Source of the DNA: Dipteris shenzhenensis
Taxonomy: Eukaryota > Polypodiophyta > Polypodiopsida > Gleicheniales
NCBI GenBank assembly: GCA_047967505.1
Contig: CM106538.1
DNA: 64,000 bases
Direction: 5' to 3' (one strand)
Shown: piece after piece, positions 34,155 to 44,977 of the stretch
Numbering within the stretch: position 1 is the stretch's first letter
Layout: the number at the start of each line of letters is the position of its first letter
Program-made: the position numbers and the translations under genes
Notes under the pieces: generated by a model
Told to the model about the DNA's origin: nothing
What the model saw: only the letters and a program-made list of their open reading frames with translations
The model's database searches: none

Positions 34155-35836
34155 TGGTATCAGAGCCACCTTTTATAGCTTCCACGTCACCCTTGCCCTA
34201 ACCCTAATTTGTCACTCTTGCCCTAACCCTAATTCTGCTTCAGCCTCCTTCTCCATAGATTGCTGCCTCAATTCCGCCTCTATCTGCCCCTCCTTGCATC
34301 CATTTTGCATTTGTTTCTGACCTTACAGCCAGCCGCCTCTATTCAAGCTCTTGTGGAGCACTAGGCGACCTATTCCCTACTGGCCTGTGCGTTTTCTTGG
34401 AGGTTTTTTTTTTTTTGCCGAAAAAACAGTGCTAATTATATTACTTCGAGAACAAGATACAAGAGGTCAGCTTATAGCTGACGGCTGCGTTCACAAATCG
34501 GACGCAGCCCTAAAAGGTAGCAAAATAAACCATCCTCTCACGGAGGGATAAGACGAGTATGAATGAACAGCCATCGGGGTGGTGAGTAATGCCACCGAAG
34601 GCCCTGCGTAGTCTGCGCGAAGAAGAGGCCCTGTGTGTCCCAAGCCCGGAGGAAGCGTCTCCGCTTCTCCTGACCGGCCCGGGAGTCTCCCTGCGTTTTC
34701 TTGGAGGTACCTGCAAGGTGTGAAGGTTTTCGACGCCAAAACTGTCTTTTATTGCTGCTGCTGTGAAGTCGGCCACCTGGCAGCATTCTTTCCAGTAATT
34801 CGAGGTTTTTGAAGGTTTTTTTGACTTGTTTTGAGGCTACTGTTGCATTTTCGAGCTGGTTTGAGAGTGTTGCTGCAGGACCGCCTACTACAGCAGCATT
34901 TTTGGAGCTGTTCCTGGCTTCCAGCTCATCTACAACAGTCGGTTTTCATTGTGGTGGCCTACTACAACATTCAGAGTTGTTCTAGGGAGCCGCCAATCAC
35001 TTCAGAGAACTGCTGTTGCGCTTTTGGAGCACCTACAGCAACCGCCTTTGGACTTTGGGCGCTGCTGTGTGTATTTTAGAGCATTTACAGCCACCGCCTA
35101 TCTGCTGCGAACATCTACAAGAGCTCTGAAGCATTCGAAGCTGTTCCAGGGAGCCGCTTTTCACTTTGGAGCTGTCCTGCGTCATCTCGAGGTGTAATCT
35201 TGCTGCTTTTTCATTAGGGTTTGCCTTTCCGGACACCCTCTTGCTGTGTTTTGATCAGGGTTTACATTTTGGAGCCTCCGAGGCTCTTCTTCTCATTCGG
35301 TGACTCTCCGATTGGCACATTGAGAGTCATGACATGCTGTCCCTCGGTAGCTGCTCCTATGGCCTTCATCGACACATCATTTGCGGGAATCCTTGCCTGG
35401 TTCTTCACCGACATACCTCTTCGCATCAGGATGTGCACACTCTTGTGCGGTAGCTACTTCGGGATCATGGGTTCTCAGCCCTTGCTATGCATAAAATGAA
35501 TGAAAATATTTCTATGTTTGAGTTAAAGGTTCTCGGCCTTGAGTAGTCCCTCTAAAATGAATGTTTGAAGAGTCAATAAGAGGTCCTCTGTCCTGGGTTA
35601 TCCCCCAAAAATGATTGTATTGTGTTTAACTTTGGTCGATGGTATTGACCACCCAGTTCAAAGTAAGGGGGGATGACGAGTGATGGTTTGCCCTTGCCGG
35701 TCGCAAGCTGACTGAGAAGTCACTATGAGACGGGAGGTGTTGGATAGTTGGACTTGCTCTTTGTAGTATTGCGGTGGAGGAAGGATTGGTCTACTCTTGC
35801 GTGTTGCATCTCACACCTCTTTGCTATGAATGGGGG
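34155..35836 (+). other. Internal region of non-coding LTR element
   Basis: It starts at the primer site, contains two short CCCTAACCCTAA strings (near 34193 and 34220), and between about 34900 and 35180 recurring diverged words of the type GCTGTTCCAGGGAGCCGC. No reading frame shows a retroelement domain. Confidence 0.7.
34405..34691 (-). mobile_element. Poly(A)-tailed retroposon insert (LINE 3' end or SINE)
   Basis: A 17-bp direct repeat TGCGTTTTCTTGGAGGT flanks it (34388-34404 and 34692-34708). On the minus strand it ends CAGTGCTAATTATATT-complement sequence and a run of A (poly-T at 34405-34416), so the RNA was of minus sense. The long TSD and A-tail are marks of LINE-driven insertion. 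The 3' sequence resembles plant L1 ends and no clear tRNA-type boxes were seen, so a 5'-truncated LINE is favoured. Confidence 0.8.
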
Positions 35837-36097
35837 TGTTGGCAATATCATAGCCAAAGAGTGTGGTGATGTGATGTGTTAGTGTGAAGTACTAGGTGAT
35901 CTACTACTAGTCTATGTGTGTGAGTCATGTGTGAGTGCCACGTGTCATCATGGGACTTATCCCATATGCACTAGGTGCTAGTGTGTGAGTGAGTAGCCTA
36001 TATAAGGCTTGTACTTCACTTGTCTTGTCATACTTGATGAATGAATGAGAACCTTTTCATTATGTCTTCATTTGTGCATCATTCCCTCACACCCTAA

Positions 36098-36128
<31 letters not shown>

Positions 36129-36143
36129 CACCATGTTTCTAAC
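35837..36143 (+). repeat. 3' LTR of non-coding element
   Basis: Nearly the same as the 5' LTR, with a shorter (CT)n tract and a few substitutions (for example GGTGATCTACT against GATCACCTAGT). Confidence 0.9.
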
Positions 36144-36680
36144 TCAGTCTCCTGGCCCTTCTTTGGTGCAGCCCTTGCCTCTTTTGCTCTTCGGTCTACC
36201 TCTATTGATAGAGGCAACAGAGTTGCCTCTCCTTCACCTTCTTCAAGTGCGGGGATTCTTCGTATTCCTTTGCCAGGCTTGATTCATAGGAACTCCTTCT
36301 CCATACTTGTAGATTTGGTGGATATTGGGGAGGAGGAGTTTGTACCCTTCACTTTTGGGAATGCTATTTTGGGAATCCCTATCGACAGGGCACCCCCCTC
36401 TACAGGTGTAGGGGTTCTTTCTCCCATGGATTTTCCTCCCCTTGGCGAGTAAGAGTCTACCTAGGGTAGGTTTGTTTCAGCTACCAGGTCAGGTAAGATG
36501 TTTCATCTGACTTCCTTGCATGGATGATGATTGTTAGTTGGAACATACAGGACGTGGGTGGTGTGCCACATCACTATCGTAGGCAGCTGATTCATATTCA
36601 GCCCCATCTAGGTGTTACTAGGGGCCCCATTGATATTCTTTTTGTTTAGGAGCACAAATTGGATACCAGAGATTGTGCCA
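36144..36680 (+). pseudogene. LINE fragment: ORF1-like tail and ORF2 endonuclease start
   Basis: 36144-36452 is an open frame rich in serine and proline ending SPMDFPPLGE. At 36527 an ORF2 start reads MIVSWNIQDVGG, followed by GVTRGPIDILFV, a stop, and EHKLDTRD. That is the first block of an L1-type AP endonuclease (S-W-N-I, then Q-E-H-K-L). The fragment ends within 100 codons where copia RNase H sequence takes over. Confidence 0.75.
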
Positions 36681-37470
36681 AATCAGGAAAACTTCTATCA
36701 CTGGAAGACAGGTCTACGAGTGCTGAGGTATCTGAAGGGTACTTGCACATACAAGATGGCATACACTACTGGGATTGAGATAGGCTGTGACTCAGATTGA
36801 GCAAGTGACAACGACACCAGGCGTTCGACTTCAAGGGCCATTTCCTAGCTGAGCAAGAACCAATCCTAAGTTGTCCTTTCTTCTACAGAGACGGAGTACC
36901 GAGTTGTGTGCACTACAACATGCCAAACATTGTGGCTTAGGTGGATACTTGAAGATATGGATACCTTTTGATTAGCCTTCTCCTTTAGTGCTAGCCTTCA
37001 TCATGGCTGAGTCTGCCCTTCACCTCCGGAGTGCCGACAGAAACTCAGTACGAAGACTTTGTATAAATGGATGCTTAAGTATGTGTGGGTGTGTGGATTT
37101 GTATGTGTGAGAGCATATTTTTATACTATGGTCTACACCCACTATTGGGCGCTGATGACGTCAGTGGGGATGTCATAGTAGCTAGTCCCTGCTATGCATG
37201 ATGGAGTTCATGGTTTTCAACCTTGTGAGTGACTATCATGAGATTGAAACTGCACTATGTTGTGTTTTTAGAGGATGAGTTTGGGAATGTTCCTGGATTC
37301 ATCTAGGTATATGGACGTGTTTTAGGAGGCGGCGATGGTGATCATGTGCGACAAGCAAAGTTGCATAGCCATCGTGAAGGACCCATTGTTCCATGCATGG
37401 ACGAAGCACATCGACGTCCATTACCACTTCGTACGAGAGCTCATCATTGACGATGTCCTAGAGTAATGTA
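36681..37470 (+). pseudogene. Copia RNase H relic, interrupted
   Basis: GLRVLRYLKGTCTYKMAY, then STETEYRVVCTTTCQTLWLRW in a shifted frame, end near 36960. After about 350 bp of unrelated DNA, the last block MCDKQSCIAIVKDPLFHAWT and KHIDVHYHFVRELI appears at 37340-37460. This is the copia RNase H split by an insertion or rearrangement. It probably belongs with the gag-protease piece at 32541-33836. Confidence 0.8.
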
Positions 37471-37499
37471 CTGTCTGAATGCTCATAACCTTTTCGACC

Positions 37500-38430
37500 A
37501 GCTCTCCCACAGGAGCAAATGGAGCTCCTCGGGTAGGGGGAGCATGTCCTATTGGACCCCCTTGCAGTTCCTTCTTTCACTATCCCTAACTTTGGAGGGT
37601 TCGGGAAATTGGATGGGACCAATTATCCTATCTAGAAGGTGAAGATCCGGAGTCATTTAGTGGCTCGAAAATTGTGGAAGCTGACAATGGCAACAAAGGC
37701 GATGCCGAAGTGTTGGACAAAGAGGGGACGATACTTGTACCCATAGATGGAGATGAACTTGAAGGGTGGGAGGATAGAGATGCCCAACCCCTGGCCTTGA
37801 TTGTTGGGACAACGGCGGCTCAGTAATTTCTCATGTAAGATGACAGACACATCAGTAGAGGGGTGGGCCATTCTGAAGGATTTGTATGAGACAGATAATA
37901 CATCTTGCATCTTGACTCTTCAGCGTCAACTCTACGACTTGGATATGGATGAGGGAGATTCGGTTCATGACCACTTGACTAAAGTCAAGGTGGTGAGAGA
38001 TCAACTAGCATCGGTTGGGAAGGTGGAATCAAGCCAGTTGGCCTTGATGGTACTTGGGATGCTACCACGCGGTTTCAAGAGCTTCGTTACGACTGTGACA
38101 GTAGGACAGATGACCAAACCTCTGACCTTTGAGGAATTGGGTCCTTTATTGCTATAGGAAGAAGCTCGGGAGAAGCTCTATAACAAAGACAACGACAACA
38201 AGGCGTTATTGGCAAAGGATAAGGCAAGCCTAGCGAAGGCAAGTCCAAGAAGGATGACTCTGGAGATGAAGAGGACACTTCTAGTAAGAAGAGGAAGCAG
38301 AAGAAGAAATGCTTCTATTGTGATGAGCCAAGGCATTTTGCGAAGGATTGTAGAAAGAAGAAGGTGGATCAAAAGAACAAGGAGTCCGACGGTGGTGCCA
38401 TTTGGTACTACCTTGGATGGACATGTGTAC
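37500..38430 (+). pseudogene. Copia gag relic (copy 2)
   Basis: The plus strand reads FGKLDGTNYPI, then TDTSVEGWAILKDLYETDN, LQRQLYDLDMDEGDSVHDHL and LMVLGMLPRGFKSFVTT, then EELGPLLL, a stop, and a knuckle CFYCDEPRHFAKDCRKKK near 38310. It is homologous to 32541-33400 in the same orientation, and no LTR separates it from the RNase H relic just before it. A rearranged tandem of two elements is therefore likely. Confidence 0.85.
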
Positions 38431-38917
38431 TAGGATGGTTTGTTTGTGCAAGACCAGACGTGGGGGAGCAGGAGCCATTGGTTGAAAAGCCAGGAATCAG
38501 AATTGACACCGGATTGTCCCAAAGGGTCTGATCTTGGGAGCTGTTGGGCTGTTGGGCCGAGATATGTCGGTGAGAGGGGGTGTTGGAAAGGTCACCTCCC
38601 CATCTGTAAGCCAGCAAATGAGGAGAGCATGGGGGAGGGAGACCTAGGGCAAGATCTGCCCAGAGAAAAGAGGGAGAGGGGGCCGCCACATGGGCAGCAC
38701 TTCACAGCAAACAAAGGCGGGATTGTAAGGCAAAGGCACACTTGTGGCATGGATTGTGGGCAGGCTTATGGCCTGCAACAGGCCCAGGACCAACGCAGGG
38801 AGAACAGCAGCAGGGTCAGCCAAAATGAGTGCTGGTTGGGCTGGTTGGAGCCAGCCAACCAGGCCCGTGATGGAGCGGACAAAGGGACTGGGCCCCCGCA
38901 TGGAGTGAAGGGTCAAA
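38431..38917 (+). other. Left part of LTR-type host element split by the 39-kb copia
   Basis: GC-rich non-coding DNA that continues, after the inserted copia, at 44978. The TSD TCAAA at 38913-38917 marks the split. The family is inferred from the right-hand part. Confidence 0.5.
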
Positions 38918-39186
38918 TGAAGGTACGATTGAGAGAGAGAGTGTATGCAGTACAGGACGAGTCGAAGATGATAGTCACACAAACTTAGATAGATGGATAA
39001 CGTTACTAAACACAAGTATAAAGTACTTGTATCTAGGCCTAGGACTAAGTGTCCTAGGTGTCACATAGGACTATGTGTCCTATGTGGCATAGAAGGCACT
39101 AACACAATAAGTGTCTACACTTATGCCTACAAGGCACATACCATGGCCTATAGGGCATCACTAGAACCAGCAAAGGATGGCCTACA
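38918..39186 (-). repeat. 3' LTR of 39-kb copia
   Basis: Read on the minus strand it starts TGTAGGCCATCCTTTGC and ends CAATCGTACCTTCA. It contains repeated GTGTCCTA/TAGGACAC words. Confidence 0.95.
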
Positions 39187-39199
39187 AACCCCCCTCCAT
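39187..39199 (-). promoter_or_regulatory. Polypurine tract of 39-kb copia
   Basis: The minus-strand sequence GGAGGGGGGTT abuts the 3' LTR. Confidence 0.85.
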
Positions 39200-39314
39200 G
39201 GGATGGGCTGAAGTATTCTGGAAACGTCTCAGAATACCTGGTAGTTTCTGGTCATGGTGGCACATGTTCATCCAAAAGGATATAGCCACCTATGAATGTA
39301 CAAGGAATGTCAGA

Positions 39315-42300
39315 TCATGTAACAAAGGGAACCAAGTGTAAAGCCTGTCGGAAGACTTCGAACTTGGGACGAGGAAGTGCCTTTGTAAACATATCTGCGA
39401 TGTTGTCCTCTGTGGGAAGATAGGACAACTCTATGTCGCCTGCTGACAACCGCTCCCGAACATAATGATAGTGAACTTCAATATGCTTGGTACGCGCATG
39501 AAACACTGGGTTACGCGCAATGGCCAAAGCACTCTGGCTGTCAGTGTAGACAATAGTGGAGGATGTCTGGCAAATACCAAGATATGTAAGTAACTGTCAA
39601 AGCCAAACACAATCTACTGTAGCGGTGAAGGCTGCCCTGTACTCAGCCTCACAACTAGACGTGGCAACTGTCGGTTGCTTCTTGCTGAGCCAAGAAATAC
39701 ATGAATTGCCAAGCAAAAAACAATTGCCAGTATGTGACACTCTGGTGTCGGAACATCCTGCCCAGTCACTATCCGTGTAAGCATGCATGGTAAGTGAACC
39801 CTGATCACCATAGAAGAGGGCTAAATCCTGAGTGCCTCTGAGATATCTGAAGACTCTTTTCACTGCCTGCCAATGCTGTGAACTGGGCATGTGCATGAAT
39901 CTGCTGAGCTGAGATACTGCATACTGCAAGTCAGGTCTGGTGTGACATAAATAAATAAGGCATCCAACAGCCTGCTGATAAAGAGTGATATCACATGGTG
40001 GGCTCCCATCATGAGCTGAGAATTTGAAGCCAGGGTCCACTGGAGTAGAGATTGGCTTGCAATCCTCAAACTGAAAACGATCAAGGAGCTGTCCAATATA
40101 CTTGGACTGAGACATCATGATACCCCCCTCAACATGAGCAAACTGAATGCCCAAATAATAATGGAGCCGTCCCATGTCTGACATGTCAAAAATCTGCTGC
40201 AAATCAGCTTTGAAAGCTGCAATTTGCTGAGTATCGGGGCCCGTGATAAGCATATCATCCACATATAAAATCAGCACTAAAAAATCAGATCCACTCCCAC
40301 GGAAATAAAGAGTGGGTTCTGTGGGACTATTCTGAAAACTAAGGGATAGTAAGTGTGCATGAATTTTGGCATACCATGCCCTGGGTGCCTGCTTCAAACC
40401 ATAAAGGGCTTTTCTAAGCCGGCATACCTTATTTTCAGAATTAACAACCTCAAAACCAGGAGGTTGAGTGACATAGACTTCTTCCTGCAGATCCCCATGA
40501 AGAAAGGCAGTCTTGATGTCAAGTTGGTGCACTTGCCAATGATGATGGGCTGCAATGGCAATGACACATTGAATGGTAGTAATCCTGGATGTGGGAGCAA
40601 ATGTCTCCTCAAAGTCAATGCCTTGTTGTTGGGCATACCCTTTTGCAACAAGACGGGCTTTGTATCGATCTATGCTGCCATCAGATTTTCTTTTTAATTT
40701 GTAGACCCAACGCGTTCCAATGGCATGCTTGCCAGGTGGAAGATCTACTAATTCCCAAGTGTCATTTTTGGCAATAGATTGTAACTCAGCTTTCATTGCA
40801 TCCATCCACTCTTTGCTGTCAAAAGCATCTTTATGGCACAAAGGCTCTTCATTGCAAGCTGTAGCAAGGAGTGCAAACTCAAGAAAGTGACCATGCTGTC
40901 TATTCCCTGATCTTGTCCGGGCAGCAAAAGGCTGATCTTGTTTGCTGTCCCTCAATGTATCAAGAAGCCATCTGGGAACTTGCCTTTGCTGTCTATTAAC
41001 AGCTCTTTCTTCAAGGACTGCATCATGAGTAATGGGATCATTTGGTGCCGGAAGAGAAGCCTGCAAATCAGCATGAGGTTGAGGCTGATTATTGCTTTGT
41101 GGAGGGCCTACAGGAGGCGCATGTTGCTGCTCAAAATCTTCTTCTGATGATGGTAGAGGTAACCAAGATTCAAAGGCATCAAACATGTCAATATCTGGCT
41201 TTGCTTTGCAGTCCACAAGAGGAGAAGCTGAATGTTCAGCAAAGATCACATCTCTACTGACAATAATCTTCCCAGTATTTGGTTGATATAACCAATACCC
41301 TCTGCTCTCCTGGCTGTAACCAATGAATATGCATTTGATTGCCTTGTCATCAAGCTTATGTCTAAGCTGAGATGGTACATGAACATACGCAAGAGACCCA
41401 AAAACTTTCATGTGTGAAAGTGAAGGCTTCCTGCCTTTCCATGCTTCATAAGGTGTCATAGTCTGTAATGCCCGCGTAGGTGATCTATTCAGCACATAGT
41501 TGGCACACATTACTGCATCAAGCCAAAATTTATTGGGCAAAGACTTGGCCTTGAGCATGCATCTGGCCATCTCCATTGTGGACCTGTTTTTCCTTTCAGA
41601 AACAGGATTCTGCTGAGGAGTGTAAGGAGTAGTGCATGAGTGAATAATGCCCCGTGAAGAAAGAAATGCATCAAACTCCTTTGACATATACTCACCCCCC
41701 CTATCTGTGTTGAGGGTGACAAGCTTGCAGCCTGATTCATTCTCAACCATGTTCAGCCATCTCTGAAAGCATAAGAAAACTTCAGATTTGGCCTTTAAAG
41801 GATATATCCAGCAATACCTTGTGAAATCATCAATGAGAGTCATGAAATACTTGTATCCTCCAATGGCATTTGTCCTCATTGGGCCACAGACATCACTGTG
41901 TACTAGCTGCAATTTCCTTTGTGAGAGTTTTGGACAATTCTTTTGAAAAGGAAATCGATGCATCTTACCCAAAAGACAACCCTCACACACATGTTTAGAA
42001 ACTGTGTGAGTCTGAGGTACATCATTAGCCATCTGGTGTGAATGCAGCTTTGCAAGAGCTCTATAATTTAGATGGCCCATTCTCTCATGCGACAGATGAG
42101 TTTCAGCAAGCTGTGAATCTGAAATAGCCAATGCTTCGGTGTAAAGTGCAGCTGCATGATGATCAAGGTGATAAAGCCCTTTTCGCAAGGTGCCAGTGAG
42201 AACTATGGCATTGTCATCACGAAGATCATATACTAGGCATCTGTAGCCATAAAAAATTACTCTGAAACCTGAAGTAGCAATTGCTGAAATTGAAATCAAG

Positions 42301-43603
42301 TTGACTTCAATTCCAGGCACAAAAAGAACATTTGTCAGAGTGACAGGATGACTGGAAATGGATGTGAGCTGCACATCTCCAACTCCTTTTACAGCATATG
42401 AAGCATTATTGGCACATGTAACAGTCCCCCCTCGAGGTGCATCAGCTAAAGAATGAAACAACTGTCTGCAAGATGTGACATGCTTGGAAGCACCACTATC
42501 AAAGTACCAGGACTGAGCATCATTAGAAGTAAAAAGTGCATCAGCTTTGGAGGGATCAAATGAGCAATGGACAGCCCATGCCCAATCATCCTGAAGAGCA
42601 TGTGCATGTGAAGCATCTGCAGGCTCATGGGATTCAATGGCATGTGAGGCATTAGCTGTCAATCCTGCTTTCTTTTTCTCCGAAGCAATGCGCTTCTTGC
42701 ATTCTGAAATGTCATGTCCAGGCTTGCGACAATAATTGCATCTTTTCTTCTTTCCCTTATCTGCTGTATTTTTAGATGCATGAGAGGAATTGCAGCTGCT
42801 ATGCGTAGAGGAATTGCAGCTGCTGTGTGCAGATTTTGGCTTGCCCATAGGCTTGGGAGCCTTGCCTCTTCCTGTTTGCTGTGAAGCAAATGCATGATCA
42901 GGAATAATTGCTTGTCTGTTAGCTCTACTTTGCTCTTCCTGCAAAAGCAAAGTAACAAGCTGATCAAAAGAATAGTGGTCTGGATTACCCATGGCCACTA
43001 ATCGAAGGGTTGTAGCAAACCCTTGATATGTATCTGGTAGTCCATTCAATTTAGTACTGACAAGCTGTGAATTTGGCACCACTTCATCAATGTTGGCAAG
43101 CTGTTCCATGAGGTCCTTGACCTTTGTCAAATATGCATCCATTGACTCACCTTCATTCATATTCACTTCCTGTAATTGCCTTCTCAAATATGCAACACGA
43201 GCTTCATTGCGAATCTGATATAGAGAAGCCAATTTATCCCAAGCATCCTTTGCTGTCCTGCAAGAACGGATGTGTGGAATAATGATTCTCTTGCATGATA
43301 AAGCAATGCATGAATGTGCATTTGCATCTCTTGCATCCCATCTAGACTGTTCTTGAGTTGGAAGAGCAACAGCAGAAGTGCTAGAGGAAAAGGCATCAGA
43401 AGTAGTACCACCTGCAGAAGGTGCAGCAGTAGAAACAACCACTGAAGGATTGGCTGGCCTCAGATCAGCCCCAGAAACAATATTCCACAAATGCTTTGCA
43501 ACAAGAATATGTTTCATGAGATAAGCCACATCGGATAGTTGGTGCCATCCAACTTATCATCTTCACGAAGAACTCCAAATAAATCTTGATTGTTCCCAGC
43601 CAT
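39315..43603 (-). pseudogene. Copia gag-pol polyprotein, about 1430 codons, two lesions
   Basis: The gag ATG lies at 43603 (MAGNNQDLFGVL). A one-base loss near 43540 shifts the frame, and the main 1310-codon frame then runs 43529 to 39597. Domains by residue of that frame: gag 1-200, zinc knuckle CNYCRKPGHDISEC near 265, protease WYFDSGASKH near 344, integrase zinc region HERMGHLNY near 480, integrase core (LVHSDVCGPM, NTDRGGEY, QQNPVSERKNR) near 545-680, RT from about 910 (LDIKTAFLHGDL, LYVDDMLITG), RNase H from about 1235 (YTDSDWAGC, TSSCEAEYRA). A TGA at 39597-39599 then interrupts, and the same frame continues to 39315 (ARNPVFHARTKHIEVHYHY, MFTKALP). All catalytic residues seen are intact. 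Confidence 0.96.
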
Positions 43604-44690
43604 AGCAACTGTGATAACTTGTAAAAGACCTGAAAACCAAAAAGCCTCAAGGCTATCACTGCAATAAGCTGGCGGTCCAAAAATGACAGCAAATATCTGC
43701 AAATTTCTGACCCAAATCAAAGGGCAAATGTAGATCTGACCCAAATGTGATTGTGACAGGCAATGTTCACTGCAAAAACAGCAAATTTGGCAAAAGCCCC
43801 AAATTTATTGAGGGCAAATAAGCCAAAAAGAGGGCAAATTCAGAAAAGCCCCAAATCTTGCTGAAATTTCGCAAATGTGACCCAATGTATGCAAATCTGA
43901 CTCAATGTCCTGCAAATCTGACTCAATGTCCTGCAAATGTAACTGAATGTCCTGCAATCTGATTTAATGTACTGCAATCTAATGCAAAAACAGCAAATTT
44001 GGCAAAAGCCCCAAATTTATTTAGGGCAAATAGGCCAAAAAGAGGGCAAATGTGTGAAAGCCCCAAATCTTGCAATGTCTTGCAAAAGCCCTGTAGATAA
44101 ATTCGCACTTCGAAATTGTACAAAGCACTCGGGGCAGGTACAAGCTGTACGGTCAGCTGTTCTGAAAGTACGTGTACGAAATGCAGGTACAAGTTGTACG
44201 ACGGTTGATCTGCAGGTGTACGTACGGAGCAGATGATCGTACGGAGCAGATGAACCTGTACAAAATAGATACGGTGCTAGTACACCTGTACGGAGAAGAG
44301 CGTACGGCTGTCACTGTAGATGCTGATTCCGTACAGCAGGAGTATTAAATACAGGTACGGAAGGTAGTACGGCAAAGTACAACAAAGTACTTAATGCGTG
44401 ATACCACTGAAGGTACGATGGCGCACTGCAGGTACGGCGTACGGCGAACTACCACTGAAGGTACGTGATGACGCAGAATACGGAATACGTACGGAAGGTA
44501 CGGCGAAGCAGGAATGCAGTACAGCGATGCAGCGTGCAGGTACAGCGCGTAGGTACGACGGAGCAGGTGCGACGGGTACTGCAGGAATCTGTACGCAAGT
44601 CCGTACAATCGTACGGATGGAGCGCAACTTCTTGGAATCTGTGTGTGATGCAGATCCGGAGGCAGGAGAACAGATCCAGGAGCACTCTGA
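43604..44690 (-). other. Leader of 39-kb copia with repeats and GTAC-rich block
   Basis: About 1.1 kb between primer site and gag. The gag-proximal part has a 90-bp block (GCAAATTTGGCAAAAGCCCC) present twice (43771-43862 and 43984-44073), separated by three to four units of a roughly 22-bp repeat (CTCAATGTCCTGCAAAT). The primer-proximal part (44100-44640) is packed with GTAC and CGTACGG. Confidence 0.85.
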
Positions 44691-44695
44691 TACCA
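44683..44695 (-). promoter_or_regulatory. Primer-binding site of 39-kb copia
   Basis: On the minus strand TGGTATCAGAGTG follows the LTR after one G. It is complementary to initiator-Met tRNA with a divergent last position. Confidence 0.9.
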
Positions 44696-44696
44696 C

Positions 44697-44977
44697 TGAA
44701 GGTACGATTGAGAGAGAGAGAGAGAGAGAGAGTGTATGCAGTATAGGACGAGTCGAAGATGATAGTCACACAAACTTAGATAGATGGATAACGTTACTAA
44801 ACACAAGTACAAAGTACTTGTATCTAGGCCTAGGACTAAGTGTCCTAGGTGTCACATAGGACTATGTGTCCTATGTGGCATAGAAGGCACTAACACAATA
44901 AGTGCCTACACTTATGCCTACAAGGCACATAACATGGCCTATAGGGCATCACTAGAACCAGCAAAGGATGGCCTACA
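44697..44977 (-). repeat. 5' LTR of 39-kb copia
   Basis: 281 bp, matching the left LTR except for a longer (GA)n tract at 44709-44733 and about four substitutions. Confidence 0.95.

Larger units (their letters stand above)
33837..36143 (+). mobile_element. Non-coding LTR element (LARD-like)
   Basis: LTRs at 33837-34154 (318 bp) and 35837-36143 (307 bp) enclose about 1.68 kb, of which 287 bp is a later insert. A primer site TGGTATCAGAGCC directly follows the first LTR and a G-run (ATGGGGG) precedes the second. No gag or pol domain is present, so it must have depended on another element's enzymes. The second LTR ends AACT where the first ends AACA, and no TSD matches AGTTG at 33832-33836. The right flank is LINE sequence, so the outer end has been rearranged. 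Confidence 0.88.
38918..44977 (-). mobile_element. Near-intact Ty1/copia element, recent insertion
   Basis: A 6060-bp element on the minus strand with LTRs of 269 bp (left, 3') and 281 bp (right, 5'). I count four substitutions between the LTRs plus a GA-repeat length difference. The TSD TCAAA is perfect (38913-38917, 44978-44982). Primer site, leader, gag-pol frame and polypurine tract are all present in the right order. It is the youngest recognisable insertion in the window and only two lesions were found in the coding region. Confidence 0.97.

Noticed and set aside
34190-34235. Interstitial telomere array
   Set aside because: Only two units of CCCTAA at each of two spots; far too short for a telomeric tract.
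44345-44859. Several overlapping 90-155 codon frames on both strands
   Set aside because: They fall in the GTAC-rich retroelement leader and LTR, where stop codons are depleted by composition. No domain is visible.
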